64,000 nucleotides of DNA from Zygaena filipendulae. Taxonomy: Eukaryota > Arthropoda > Insecta > Lepidoptera > Zygaenidae. Below, piece by piece: positions 1-10,429 of this stretch. Location of the stretch: NCBI GenBank assembly GCA_907165275.2, contig OU015649.1, positions 13,918,001-13,982,000 of the forward strand, read 5' to 3'. The notes below the pieces were generated by a model. It did no database searches and was not told where the DNA came from. It was given only the letters and a program-made list of their open reading frames with translations. A program made the position numbers and the translations under genes. Within the stretch, counting starts at the first letter, position 1. Every line of letters starts with the position of its first letter.

Positions 1-64
1 CGCTACTATGCGTAACCCGAGCAAGAAACTTGGTTGGTTTATTTATCCCAGGAAATATATATTA

Positions 65-226
65 TAGCTGTCCCCCGCGATTTCATCCGCGGTAATTTCG
101 GAGGTCCCGCGGGAATCCCGGGAAAAAAGTACTCTATGTCCTTCTTTGTACCCCTGACAGTAGTTTACGGTGATTAGCTGTTCCCCGCATTAATTCCGGA
201 GTTACCACGGAAATTCCGGGATAAAA
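65..226 (-). mobile_element. Composite Helitron-like element (HLE-C dimer), truncated
   Basis: Reading on the minus strand, two HLE 3' halves lie head to tail. The outer one ends at 65-70, where the usual CTAG has mutated. The inner one ends in CTAA near 174-178. The join (GTAGTTTACGGTGATTAGC at about 161-178 on the plus strand) is the same as in the elements at 37819-37966 and 56487-56756. The element lacks a 5' end here because it abuts a family A MITE fragment at about 227. It is non-autonomous, with no coding content. Assignment to Helitrons/Helentrons rests on the CTRR-type terminus and the terminal hairpin. Confidence 0.75.
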
Positions 227-408
227 ACTGTTTGTAGGCGGTTTTAGCGGTTAGTGACGTCACGACCCCCTCACCCTAAACTTTAATGCGCTTTATCTCT
301 GTATATTTTAATTTATTTGAAAAAGCAAAAAATACGTGTCTATTGTTTTTTTATTTTCTAACTGACGGACTAATTAGAATTTTGATTTTCAAAAGTAGTC
401 CACATCCC
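227..408 (+). mobile_element. MITE family A, right-hand part
   Basis: This matches the right part of the complete copy at 10107-10429, beginning at the ...GTTTGTAGGCGGTTTT segment and ending in the inverted-repeat end ...CCACATCCC. It retains one TGACGTCA octamer at 255-262. The left part, including the left terminus, is missing and is replaced by HLE sequence. Confidence 0.8.
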
Positions 409-2979
409 TATTCTCCATTCTCGATCCGCTATCACGCAAGATTTCTTAAGCAATATCCCATGTAATTAATGCGAACGCAAATTGCGTATAGGCTAAGTGA
501 AATAAGGGATTACGGACCACACTTAATGTTTGTTATTTCTACACCACTAATTCTCTCCGCACACAATAATATATTACCAACCATCTAAGAAAGGTCCGAA
601 AGCCGGGACCAAGCGGGAAGGGCTGTGTTGCCACTTGCCAACGTCATTTGCATTTTGCTGATTGATTATTCAATTGGACAGCCGCAGAAGTGGCCCTCCC
701 GTTTGTGACCCCCTCTCGCCGCCCCCCAGCTGTAGTGGACTCCGGAATTGGTTCATAACTAGATACTAATGGAGCTTGTATAAGAGCAGTTGTAATATAA
801 CCGAGGCAAGTATCCTTTTGATAAATTAACCGGATTTCCTTCTGGTTCAATTACTCGCTATATAAATTACAATGAGTAGTAATTAACTTTTTAATTATTT
901 ATCTAATTAAATTTGTTAATTATTTATAAGGGGGTGATAACAGTATAATTAAATTACGCTCTTCAAGTCGTGGGAAACAAACAAATCAGAATAAGCGCAT
1001 TCAATTGTTGTCCTTATTTTTTTAAGATGGCTATTTTAAAAGCACGTTTTCCAGCATAAAATATGGTATAACATGTAAAGATTTAAGTATAATTTTATGC
1101 TTTAAAGTTTTACACATATTATATCTTGCACTTACCTGATATAGCCTGCAACATATCTTGCACTCAATATGTTGGTGATTTTACAACAATAAAATTAACT
1201 TTCGGAAGGAACCTATCTAAAGCAATAATTAAAAAAGTTCAGGGAAGTAATTAAAATCGATTGCTACTATATGTAGTGTTGCCATATAGTCTATATTTTT
1301 TGCTGTGAAAACGCGGACGGACGCGTAGCCGCGGGCATCGGCTAATGTTTCACCAACCCGCCATTTAATTATTATCAAATCAATAGACACACAGAGTAGC
1401 CAGTGGGAACTGGCAAGCGTATAACGTATTGACTCGAGGAAGCAGCCAGCTCCGCCCAATCAACGACGGGCGATATTGCGAAACGGTTTTTTTCAATCAC
1501 CACTCAGCACCGAGTCGTCGTGGAACGGTTGGCTCATGAAAAATTTATAGGTCGAACCGAGGTCCGTGGCGAGCCTTTTTTTAACTCCCGCAACGCACAT
1601 AACAGACCGAATAACATTAGTTTATGGACGCCGCTTGCGTTTCGAGAGCACTAAAACGCTTCCGCCGAATTTGATGTTCCGCCCTAAGGTCAGGTACCTA
1701 GGTACTATGCCAGGAATGTTGTACAAGTATTCTTTGCACCACTAAAATTCATACTGGCATAAAACTTTATATTGTTCTCTTCAAACAAATTTTAAAATGA
1801 TTCCCGCGCCTGTTTTTTTTTTTTTAAATTCGGATCTACAATTAACTAACGTTCTATATTTATTTTTTTTGACTCGCCGACTAGGTAGTTCTCACGACAC
1901 CGCGCCCGGTCACCGGTTGAAGTCGGATGTTTTAATGAAATTGCCGTTAAAACCGTCTCGGAAGCCGACGATTGCTTTTGAATTATTGTCGAGTAGAACG
2001 AGAGGGCGCTAATTATTATGAGATACGGCTCTCCGAGTCGGAGCGAACGGTACAGCCAGCAGCAGGAATATGTGAACATTTTAGTCAGTCTTTCAACTTT
2101 ATTACTATTGCGATAAGATTCGATGACTATCAGAAGTGTTCACATATTTCTGACGGTGAATGTACGTTATTAAGGCGCTAAAAATAATTGTCAATTATCT
2201 TACGGACGCCGTATAATTTAAATGTACGTGTAACATCCATTAATTGGCTATTATATTCATACATTATAGATAGTTTAGATACATTGTAGATTAAGTTACG
2301 AAAGAGATATTATAAATTTACGGTAGTTTGATTGCACTACCTATAGAACTTGTAATAATAATGTGATTCTGATTTTAAAAGCTTTTATTTAACTTGCTAT
2401 TTATGTATGTAACTATGTTTGTACGGTTTCGCAACTCAATTTTGAAGCTTGAATAAAAGCTTGTTTTATAAAAAAGTTTTCAAAAAGTAGATACTTATTT
2501 AATGATCAATCAGTGCAGATATAAAAATGTATTTAGGGTTGTTTCTCTGTCTCTGCAATCTGTATGCATAATTTCAAGTGATTGGAAAGAAATTTAGTTT
2601 GTTGATAGCCTACACATTCCTGACAATAAAATACGAGTAAAATAAGTACTTTTTTCTAACACAATAAAGCGTTCCCGAACGAATTCCGAAATTCGAGGAA
2701 ATAAAAATACTAAAATAATAAATATGCAGCATTGCTCATATTTCTAGAGATACGAAACATATTAGTCTATCATAGATGCACATTGCACAACCCTTTGCGA
2801 AAATAATGAACTCTTTCCCCGGCCGAAGTTGCCAGTATAGTGCAATATTTTCTTCATTCTTTGCATTCGAATTTTGAAACGTTCGATATTGCATGCTGGC
2901 TGATTCCAAATTTCCTAATTTCATTTGAAGTTTTATTGCTTGGTCACAGGTTTTTTGAGTCAGCACCAAAGAGAAGATA
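409..2979. other. Unique AT-rich DNA, no gene recognised
   Basis: No domain-bearing reading frame or repeat could be recognised here. Short open frames on both strands have no recognisable motifs and many would need non-ATG starts. A T-run lies near 1813-1825. The part at about 1290-1720 is somewhat richer in GC than its surroundings. Confidence 0.5.
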
Positions 2980-3329
2980 TACAACGTGTTAATGAATTAA
3001 CTGAATACCTGATACACCCCATTTAAAAAAAATCTATATGTATGATTAAAATATATTGTATGTCGAAAAAATTTATACTTTAAAAGTTATTCAACATTAG
3101 TTTGGAGGTGACCTATCTACGAAATTCCAAGCGCTACGCCCGCGCCTACCGGTTCGAATTTTTTTGCTGCAAGCGGCGCGGCGTACGCGCCAAATATTGT
3201 AAATAATTTAGACATGGGCTAGTAATAATGAAAAAATATAACTTATATTAAAACATGGTGCGATCGATTTGCTAGTTGATTCTGAGCAAACTACTTTCTA
3301 GTTTTCAGTTAATTCATTAATACGTTGTA
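2980..3329. mobile_element. MITE family C, complete copy, TA-flanked
   Basis: This is a 350-bp element with terminal inverted repeats TACAACGTGTTAATGAATTA (left) and the complement of TTCATTAATACGTTGTA (right). A TA dinucleotide lies immediately outside each end, which fits Tc1/mariner-type target duplication. The second copy, at 38812-39156, lies in the opposite internal orientation. It shares the ends, a stretch beside GGAGGTGACCTAT, and a GC-rich core. No transposase is encoded. Confidence 0.85.
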
Positions 3330-3482
3330 TAACCACTACGTGGTCAGCTCCTAGAGTTATATCATTCGTAAAACACGTAAATAATTGAATGCACGTTACT
3401 CAATCTCTACTTAGATAAAAAGCGTTAAAGTTTAGGAGTGGATGGTCGCGACGTTATAACTAAGTATACAGTGTACCTAGGT

Positions 3483-3621
3483 ATGACATCACACGGAATT
3501 TCAACTAAATGTATCGCCGTTATTTTTTGATTACGTTAAAAAAAGAAAAATACATATTGTGTCCAACATTTTTTGTTAATCTACAAGATGGACTAAAAAT
3601 TAAAATTAAGTCATCGTGCCC
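3483..3621 (-). mobile_element. MITE family A, left-hand part, reversed
   Basis: This aligns with the reverse complement of the left half of the 10107-10429 copy: the ATCGCCGTTATTTTTTGATTA segment, the TGTCCAACATTTTTTGTTAA segment, and an end GTCATCGTGCCC that matches the GGGC-starting terminus. Its CRE-like site is decayed to TGACATCA (about 3484-3491). Confidence 0.75.
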
Positions 3622-5318
3622 ATAATGATGGTGCCATTATTTTGTGTGCCATTTTGAATTTATAGAGAGATACCGTAATTATCATAGTATAAGAAGTCAC
3701 AATGATATCCAGTAGTGCTCAACAGTTTCATTAACAGAAAGTTAATCCGGGCTCCGTCTCCGCGACTACAAACCGTTTTGTTTGCCAAGGACTCGGCAAT
3801 ATTTGCATAGCGCAATGACGTCAATATTGTTATGACAAATATTTGTCTAGTATGACTGAAGAATCGCTCAGTTGTATGTACATACTTGAATTTTGAGCGT
3901 GTAGGTACCCTATCACGCACGTTTTTAAACAGCGTTTTGCTTCTAAAGCATTATTTTCATCTATTTCAAATTCAAATCTAATGAATTGTAAAATCAAAAC
4001 CAATTCTTCAGCGTGTGTATAAAGTGAAGATTCAATTTATTTATGAACTTCATCCGTTCCGCTATTTCCGATTTGAATAAAATTCGTGAATAGAACTAGA
4101 GAGGAGATTTGTTTTTGAAATGTCAGTTCAATTAACGAACAGGAACGGTTAACCTGCCTGCGAGTGACAGGTAATAGACCCAGTTCACCATTGTGCTGCA
4201 TACATCCATAAATTCAGAGAGGCTAGATATAAATTATCTAATTCTCCAACATTTCTTCAGCTGTAATCCTAAACTATATCTTCAACAAACGTACGTCAAC
4301 ACTGACTTGCATCCAAGTTGATGAATAAAATATCAGCGCTTAAAAAGATCCCAAAGACGTATTGCCAGTAAACACAGAGCTTTATTTACCATTCAACGGG
4401 TAAATAAAAGCTGGAGCGAAGCAATATTGAACTCTGTCAAAGCTCGAAGATCGAGAGTTGAGAAAAAAAAGGAAATCAATCGAGACAGCTCGATAGTGGC
4501 TATTAAAATATCGTTGAATTTCAAAAGGTGGGAGATGTTTCGAAACCCCGATAGTTGGCGGCGCGGTCGCCAAGACGTAGGTATCGCAGGCGCTGCCCTC
4601 CAAATGGACTTTTGATGTAAGTTCGAAACGCACCTCCACAGCAGCTACTGGAGACGTTTTTGATAATGGTAAAACCACCCGAGAATATCGAAGATGAACG
4701 AACGCTTTTAGAATTCCAATTTGGAATTTCGCTTTTTAAATTGACATCGAATGCATTATTAACCGGCCAGTTTTTAATAAATTCTTACCAGGCAATGCTT
4801 TTTATTTGAAATTGGTACCTCTTTTTTCAAATCCATCGAAGTTGCTAGTCACTTTTCTGAGATGCATTTTGTAAATTAATATTTTATTTATATTATTATA
4901 CTTATTTATAAAACTTGTTGTGTAAAATGATACAAAGGCAGACTAAATTAACTGCTCAAAGTGGCATTCTCTTCTAGTCAGCCATCAGGTAGAGTAAAGA
5001 GAGCTTGGTTTGACACTACTAGAATTTGATTTATATTTCATTATTCTTTTATCCTACTCGTAAACGTAATTGACTTTTTTGACTAGCCACAAACTAATTA
5101 TAGTAATTTCTTATCACATTGATAGACTATCGATAGGTATATATCGATTCCATAAGAGGACCACAAATCATTATGTTCGCGTAGTGCGCCCCGCCGGATC
5201 CCGTATTCTTCGTTGATTGTATACTTGACAATGGGAGCGGTTGGTTTTTAATTTTATAAATAGTAAGTTTACAAAAAAGTGTTGTTTTATAAAAAATTTT
5301 TAAATTGTAGTATTATTA
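3622..5318. other. Unique AT-rich DNA, no gene recognised
   Basis: I see no recognisable element. A single TGACGTCA octamer occurs at 3816-3823, outside any MITE. The overlapping short open frames on both strands at about 4382-4678 have no recognisable motif and are taken as chance. Confidence 0.5.
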
Positions 5319-5621
5319 TCTATATAATTATTAATTATATATAAAAATGAATCCTTATTTCCCACGCGTGAACGGCTGGACCAATTCGGCTAGTTATTTG
5401 TTTTTTGTGTTTGCTTTTGTTAGGAGAAAAAGAATAAAAGGAGTTTGGTGTTCCTTCGGGAATTCCGAAACTCAGGCGGGTGATTCTCCGAAACGGTTGG
5501 ACCGATTTTGACGAGACTTTCACTGCTAATTAGTTGATGTTATCAGGAGTAAATTAGATTACTTTGGATTTCCTGCGGGAATTCCGAAACTCACGCGACT
5601 GAAACCGCGGAGCACAGCTAG
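5319..5621 (+). mobile_element. Helitron-like element with internal duplication
   Basis: It starts TCTATATAATTATTAATTAT, carries the HLE phrase GAACGGCTGGACCAATTCGG, and ends GAAACCGCGGAGCACAGCTAG. The block GGGAATTCCGAAACTC-like occurs twice (about 5458-5475 and 5576-5592), so the 3' region is duplicated, which makes this copy longer than the usual length of about 200 bp. It has no coding capacity. Confidence 0.8.
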
Positions 5622-6200
5622 TTTGCTATAAAAAGCGTCATATTTGAGAAAAAAGATACACTTTAACTTAGAATTTTTCTCGGGAATTTTACGATGTGCT
5701 TGTTTCTCCATTCACCACCAGGGTTAGACCGTCTTTCCCATCTGGATTCTCTATCCTTAAAGCCTGTTTAACACTTTTACTATTTAGTTTTTCGTTCACT
5801 TCGCTTTAGCCAACCATAACCGTAAGTAGTTAAGTACAATATTGAATGTACCTTAAATTGATATCCAACCGTTTATCTAGATAATTTGACATAATTTCAC
5901 ATGTCAGAGCAACCATGCAATCAGTGTAATCTCTATTGAAGCTGGTTTCATTTCCATAAATTCTCAGTCACTTAACTCCCATCCCACCCAGATCGCGACG
6001 GTTAACTTTGGTATTTTTAAAGTACATTTCATTTAAATTACAATATATATTATTATAATTTAGAAGTAAATAATTGCCCGAACGATATCGATTTTGTTTC
6101 AATTTATGATTAAATAGAACAACCATGTTACTATTATTGAAAACAACTCGTATTATTTTAATTGAGGTAACATTAATAGTTGTATTGCATTTATTTTATA
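5622..6200. other. AT-rich DNA between HLEs, nothing recognised
   Basis: This is unique sequence with no recognised gene or repeat. Confidence 0.5.
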
Positions 6201-6410
6201 CTAGCTGTTCCCCCGCGGTTTCACCTGCAGTAATTTCGGAGTTTCCGTGAGAATTCTGGGATAAGAAGTACCCTATGACACTCAGCAACATTGTAACATT
6301 CTATTGGTAAAACTATTTTAAAAATTGTTTCAGTAGATCCAGAGATTACCCCCTACAACGCCACAAACTCACAATTCACAAACTGACAAACTTCAACTCT
6401 TTATAATACC
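6201..6410 (-). mobile_element. Helitron-like element, subtype E
   Basis: The 3' end (plus strand CTAGCTGTTCCCCCGCGGTT) is at the left and the AT-rich 5' end is near 6400. It carries the subtype E phrases ATCCAGAGATTACCCCCTAC and CACTCAGCAACATTGTAACA. It is followed almost directly by a second subtype E copy in the same orientation. Confidence 0.82.
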
Positions 6411-6606
6411 TATTGTTCTCTGCGGTTTCACCCGAGGTAATTTCGGAGTGCCCTCGGGAATTCCCGATCACAATATAGCCTATGACACTCACAAATAACG
6501 TGGTAAATTGATAAAAGAATTTTCAAAATCAGTTTAGTAGAAATTACTTACCCTCTACAATATCACAAACTCACAAACTTTAATCTCTATATAATATTAG
6601 TATAGA
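6411..6606 (-). mobile_element. Helitron-like element, subtype E, tandem neighbour
   Basis: This is the same subtype and orientation as the copy ending at 6410. The CTAG terminus has been lost (TTGTTCTCTGCGGTTTCACC at the junction). The 5' end ATAATATTAGTATAGA is clear on the plus strand. The two copies form a head-to-tail pair with only a few bases between them. Confidence 0.8.
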
Positions 6607-6997
6607 TTTGCATGTAAGTATTATACCTACATATGTGTATGGGCATATAAAATATATATTGATTTAACTCAGCAAGCCTTCGGTCGCAACAGACGAAAAG
6701 TAAGATATTATTTCCCAAAAAGAAATATCCGGAAAATGGCTGACCATAAAAATAAACAAGACACGTTACTATTTAGATAGCGGAACGAGGATCGCAAATG
6801 ACAATTAAGTGAAACGAGCAAAGCCGGGACTAACATAGGAAACCCATTTTGCTGCGTCGAGACACTACTACGTGTAATATACAAAAACCTTATTCCGAAA
6901 TCCTTTCGTACCAAATAATAAAATTTTACTATTTGCAACACAATCCTCTAGAAAACAATAAAAATGGGAGAGATATTTTCTCAGCAGTGGGATGATG
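6607..6997. other. Unique DNA, nothing recognised
   Basis: I see no gene or repeat. The short minus-strand frame at 6708-6941 has no recognisable motif. Confidence 0.45.
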
Positions 6998-7153
6998 CAG
7001 TCATCATCATCAAAATTTGTCTGTCTTGTCTGTTCATTGTTGTCAATAAAGTTCTTTCAATTTAATTCAACATATCAGCTGAAAGATGTCCCCTGGTGGA
7101 CATAGGCCTCCCTCAAGAATCGCCACAATGATCGGTACTCTGCTTCCCGCAGG
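6998..7153 (-). pseudogene. RTE-type LINE 3' end, 5'-truncated
   Basis: On the minus strand the translation reads ...YRSLWRFLREAYVHQGTSFS and stops at 7075-7077. This matches the usual C-terminus of the reverse-transcriptase polyprotein of lepidopteran RTE LINEs (pattern WRxLxEAYVQQWT, then stop). About 60 bp further on is a TGATGATGATGA tail (plus strand 7001-7012), the simple repeat that ends RTE elements. Only about 25 codons survive, so it is a dead 5'-truncated insertion. The motif match is from memory, not from a search. Confidence 0.8.
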
Positions 7154-7357
7154 AATTTTAGATACTTACTACATGTAACATGACGTAACTAAATAAATAT
7201 TACGCTCATTACCAACTTGATGCTCGTCACTTTCGTTGCCTTTTAAAATGTTTACTTTCAACTTGCCAAAAGAATCTTGGCTTCACAAAATGGAAATTCA
7301 GATCTTTTGTCAGGTATATTTTATCGCTGCTTTATTTACTTACAGGGGACTGTTATC

Positions 7358-7560
7358 ACTACATAGTATAAAATAAAGTTGATTTCTCTGTCCCTATATC
7401 CCTATGTATGCTGAAATCTTTAAAACTACGCAACAAATTTTGATGCGGTTTTCGCCAATAGATAGAGTGATTCATGAGGAAGGTTTATAACTATATTTTA
7501 TACTGGAATTCCCGCGGGAACTCTAAAATTACCGCGGGTGAAACCGCGCGGGTCAGCTAG
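7358..7560 (+). mobile_element. Helitron-like element, subtype D
   Basis: It starts CACTACATAGTATAAAATAA and contains the subtype D phrases TGATGCGGTTTTCGCCAATA and GATTCATGAGGAAGGTTTAT. It ends with the hairpin block ACCGCGGGTGAAACCGCGCG and GTCAGCTAG at 7553-7560. Non-autonomous. Confidence 0.87.
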
Positions 7561-7859
7561 TTAATAATAATTCACAGGTTTTAGAATTTGCTTCATGCGG
7601 GAATGCGTTCGGAATGGGCCACTTTTTCGGAATTGGAATCCATTTTCGTTCGCATCTAAGTCGACTCGCGTTTGATATTGGATTGAAATTCGATTGATCG
7701 CAGAACGCAGTGTTATTATTGTTACGTCTATGAAATCAACTTTATTGTGACAATAATTGTCAATGAGAAAGCATTGTTTTATCAGGTGATGCTACATCGA
7801 AATGTGTAGAATACGTACTATACAAAAGATCCAAGAAGAAATACCTAAATGTTTTATAA

Positions 7860-7892
<33 letters not shown>

Positions 7893-7994
7893 TAACCTAA
7901 TGCTTCCTTTATAGGCAACCGATATGAGTAGGTATATAGGTATACTTTTATTCTAAATGAATAGGTACGTGTATTAATATGTGATATTTATTAT
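7561..7994. other. Unique DNA with a long T-run
   Basis: There is no gene. An uninterrupted run of about 27 T lies at 7862-7888 and is followed directly by AACCTAACCTAA, two units of the insect telomere pentamer. This could be the A-tail of a minus-strand retrotransposon, but no body is recognisable beside it. Confidence 0.5.
7862..7888. repeat. Poly(T) tract
   Basis: About 27 consecutive T residues. On the minus strand this is an A-tail, possibly of a retroposed sequence whose body I cannot identify. Confidence 0.9.
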
Positions 7995-8175
7995 AAGGTG
8001 GCATCCAGTGATTTCATCCACGTTTTTCATCCGTGAATTCATCAGAAATCCCTCAGCAAATATTCGACATAGAAAAAAGAAATCTAAATTTTAACCCATT
8101 TCATAAAGTCTCTACATTTTAAGTTCCATTCAAATCCGTTTAGTAGTTTTTGCGTGACACGGGTTATTACAAACA
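7995..8175 (-). mobile_element. Degenerate Helitron-like element
   Basis: The order of motifs on the plus strand is that of a reversed HLE: GTGATTTCATCCACG, later CAAATCCGTTTAGTAGTTTT and TGCGTGACACGGGTTATTAC. The CTAG end is not preserved and the spacing is disturbed, so it is an old copy. Confidence 0.6.
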
Positions 8176-8689
8176 ATATCACTACCTACTATGTAATATT
8201 ATGTAATCAAATAATAATAGAAAAGAGATCGAATGTTATGAGAAGTTAAGGCGGGTTTACTTGCCAAAATAAATGATGTTTGCTTATATTATTTCACGAA
8301 CGACTGCACCATGCCTCGTACGACGCAGCTGCAAAGCTATAGTGCGCGGAGAAACCAATACAAACAGACAGATCGTGTGAATTCTGCCACATACGACGAA
8401 CGGTGCACAATAGTTTCGCACGTTGTGACTTTGTCGCGGGGAAGGACGGACGGACGGATCATCGATTTTCTATACGTATTAAGCTTAGGGCCCCCACCGG
8501 GTCCCGCGGGGCCTGCGTGAAATTGATGCCATTATTGCATAGCAACTATAGTGACGCGCCACGCGACTGTGTTACTGTACCCACGGGACTTGGAAGAAAA
8601 AACTTCATTCTTTAATTTTGGTTTGATATTATTGTAATTGTCAGTTGACTCTGGTTCTCCGAAGAATTTCCTCATTACGAATTCTATGG
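8176..8689. other. Unique DNA, GC-rich patch near 8.45-8.55 kb
   Basis: I see no gene. GGAC-type short tandem repeats lie near 8442-8457 and a GC-rich patch follows (GGGCCCCCACCGGGTCCCGC). The open frames here lack recognisable domains. Confidence 0.45.
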
Positions 8690-9020
8690 ACCAGAGAAAC
8701 ACCGAGCACCAAGAAGAGAACCAGAGTCACTGGCATAGCCCTTCAAATTAGCAAACTGAAGTGGCAATGGGCTGGTCACATCAGTCGCAGAACTGACAAC
8801 CGCTAGAGCAAGCGAGTTCTGGAGTGGAGACCACGCGAAGGCAAGCGTAGTGTAGGACGCCCCCCTGCCAGATGGAGCAACGATCTGCGGTGGGTGGCTG
8901 GTAGTAAGTGGATGCGGGTGGCTGGAAATCGGGATAGGTGGCGAACCCTTGGAGTCGCCTATGTCCAGCAGTGGATTGCTGCAGGCTGAAAATGACGATG
9001 ATGATGATGATGATGATGAT
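8690..9020 (+). pseudogene. RTE-type LINE reverse-transcriptase C-terminus with (GAT)n tail
   Basis: The plus-strand translation reads KRTRVTGIALQISKLKWQWA, then GHISRRTDNR, an in-frame TAG at 8804-8806 in place of the usual Trp codon, then SKRVLEWRPREGKRSVGRPP, ARWSNDLRWVAGSKWMRVAG and NRDRWRTLGVAYVQQWIAAG, with a stop at 8987-8989. This is the well-known C-terminal tail of RTE-class LINE polyproteins (endonuclease plus reverse transcriptase), lying beyond the catalytic domain. A one-base frameshift appears near 8706, between RNTE and TKKRTR. The (GAT)n tail at 8995-9020 is the typical RTE 3' end. The insertion is 5'-truncated. It keeps a nearly intact frame, so it is younger than the copies at 7.0 and 22.5 kb. 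Confidence 0.9.
8995..9020 (+). repeat. (GAT)n microsatellite, RTE tail
   Basis: About eight GAT units follow the RTE stop codon directly. The tail of the retrotransposon most likely seeded this microsatellite. Confidence 0.92.
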
Positions 9021-10106
9021 TGCAATTAAATATGTGAAAGAACTAGGATAATTTACACGATAACTGATATGCTGTCTAGTTGCATAATGTCGGTAGGTAC
9101 GTACTTACTTATGAACAAATTGAACTAGAAAAAGTAAAGCGAAAAAAGAAACAGGGCATACATAATAAATTACACCAACTTAGACACGCCGAAAAATAAC
9201 CGAAAATATGAAAGGGAGATTTCATTAAAACAAAGATTACGTCAGAAGTTGTAATAAGTGTGAAATATTGCGAGCGGGGCCTCGCTCGGCACTCGCGGGT
9301 TCAACAAAAGTTTAATCCATTGTTTAGAGCGGGATTACAGAGCCGCTTATCTGCTGCAACGCGGCGAGGTTTTTTTTAAACTCGTCTAGTTTCAATTAAG
9401 CGTCGTTTAATACCGGCGCTAAGTACGATTTAACCGGCGACTTAATTTATCCACGCGGCCGCAAATTTATTCCGCGGATTAATGTAATGAAAGTAGCTTG
9501 GCGTGTCTCGAGCTAATTGCCACTTCTGATTGTCTAAACAAAAATAAACGGAGGCACGAAAGTAGAAATTCGGCAACGGGTTAATGTTTGGACGGTGATT
9601 ATTTCACTTTATTTAATGCCCGCGTAAGCGTTATTTATTTAATTAAGCTTTGTTGCTGTTAAAATTCTTAATTTGCGAAATGTGAAAAAAACAATAATAA
9701 AAATATGTTGCAGTGATTTCGCGAAATAAACTTTATTTATTTTATTCATTACAAACAATGACATTTTAAAACTTTTTACACAAAAAATCGGTCCGATCGG
9801 TCTTTACAAGAAAGGAAATGTATAGCACACTTACAATACAATGAACATTACACGCGTGGCAGCTGTGGGACCCTAAATTACGGCTCGCTTGACTGTAAAA
9901 GAGGGTTCTACTAAAAGAAAATAAAGAAAAAGCGTTGACAATTTAATACTAAGATTTATTCGGCCTTTGGTTAAATGCATCCAATGTGCAACTTTTAAAG
10001 GTTTGAGAAAGGTTTTCTAAAATTCCAATCTAAAATAACTCTTTAGCATTTAATAAATCTACACATATTATCTAAGGAGTCGATATATAAATCAAATAAA
10101 GTTAAT
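9021..10106. other. Unique DNA with a GC-richer regulatory-like island
   Basis: The part at about 9240-9660 is free of recognisable repeats and richer in GC. It contains many TTAAT/TTTAAT/TAATTA-type homeodomain core motifs between CG-rich blocks (CCGCGGATTAATG, TTTATTTAATTAAGC). A cluster of AATAAA signals on the minus strand lies at about 9722-9750. No coding frame is recognised. Confidence 0.45.
9722..9910 (-). other. Possible 3' end of a minus-strand transcript
   Basis: The minus strand reads a moderately complex 150-bp segment followed by several overlapping polyadenylation signals (GAATAAAATAAATAAAGTTT, plus-strand about 9728-9747). Such clusters occur at 3' ends of insect mRNAs and lncRNAs, and also at LINE ends. 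No coding exon could be recognised upstream, so this is only a candidate. Confidence 0.25.
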
Positions 10107-10429
10107 GGGCATGTTGACTAATTTTTATTTTTTAGTCCGTCTTGTAGATTATTAAAAAATATTGGACACGTATTTTTTCTTTTTTCACGTAATCAAAAAA
10201 TAACGGCGATATATTGAGTTGAAATTTCGCGTGACGTCACTATTCTGACAGTTTGTATGGCGGTTTTGCGGTTAGTGACGTCACGACCTCCTCATCCTAA
10301 ACTTTAATGCGCTTTATCTCTGTATATTTTAATTTATTTAAAAAAGCAAAAAATACGTGTCTATTGTTTTTTTATTTTTTTACTGACGGACTAATTAGAA
10401 TTTTGATTATCAATAGTAGTCAACATCCC
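10107..10429 (+). mobile_element. MITE family A, complete copy
   Basis: This 323-bp element is bounded by inverted ends: GGGCATGTTGACTA at the left and TAGTCAACATCCC at the right. A second inverted block lies just inside (TTTTTTAGTCCGTC and GACGGACTAATTAGAA). The middle carries two copies of the palindrome GTGACGTCAC, with TGACGTCA at 10232-10239 and 10276-10283, starts 44 bp apart. Related copies lie at 227-408, 3483-3621, 45381-45691 and 63718-64000. No open frame of significance is present. The target-site duplication is unclear and the transposase superfamily is not assigned. Confidence 0.88.
10232..10283. promoter_or_regulatory. Paired CRE/ATF octamers inside MITE family A
   Basis: Two perfect TGACGTCA palindromes, each in the 10-bp context GTGACGTCAC, flank a GGCGGTTTTGCGG segment. 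TGACGTCA is the consensus site of CREB/ATF bZIP proteins. The same pair, similarly spaced, occurs at 63865-63917. Binding in vivo is inference. Confidence 0.45.

Noticed and set aside
8684..9025. Minus-strand open frame of 113 codons starting with a serine run
   Set aside because: The serine run is the reverse reading of the (GAT)n tail, and the rest is antisense to the RTE reverse-transcriptase C-terminus on the plus strand.
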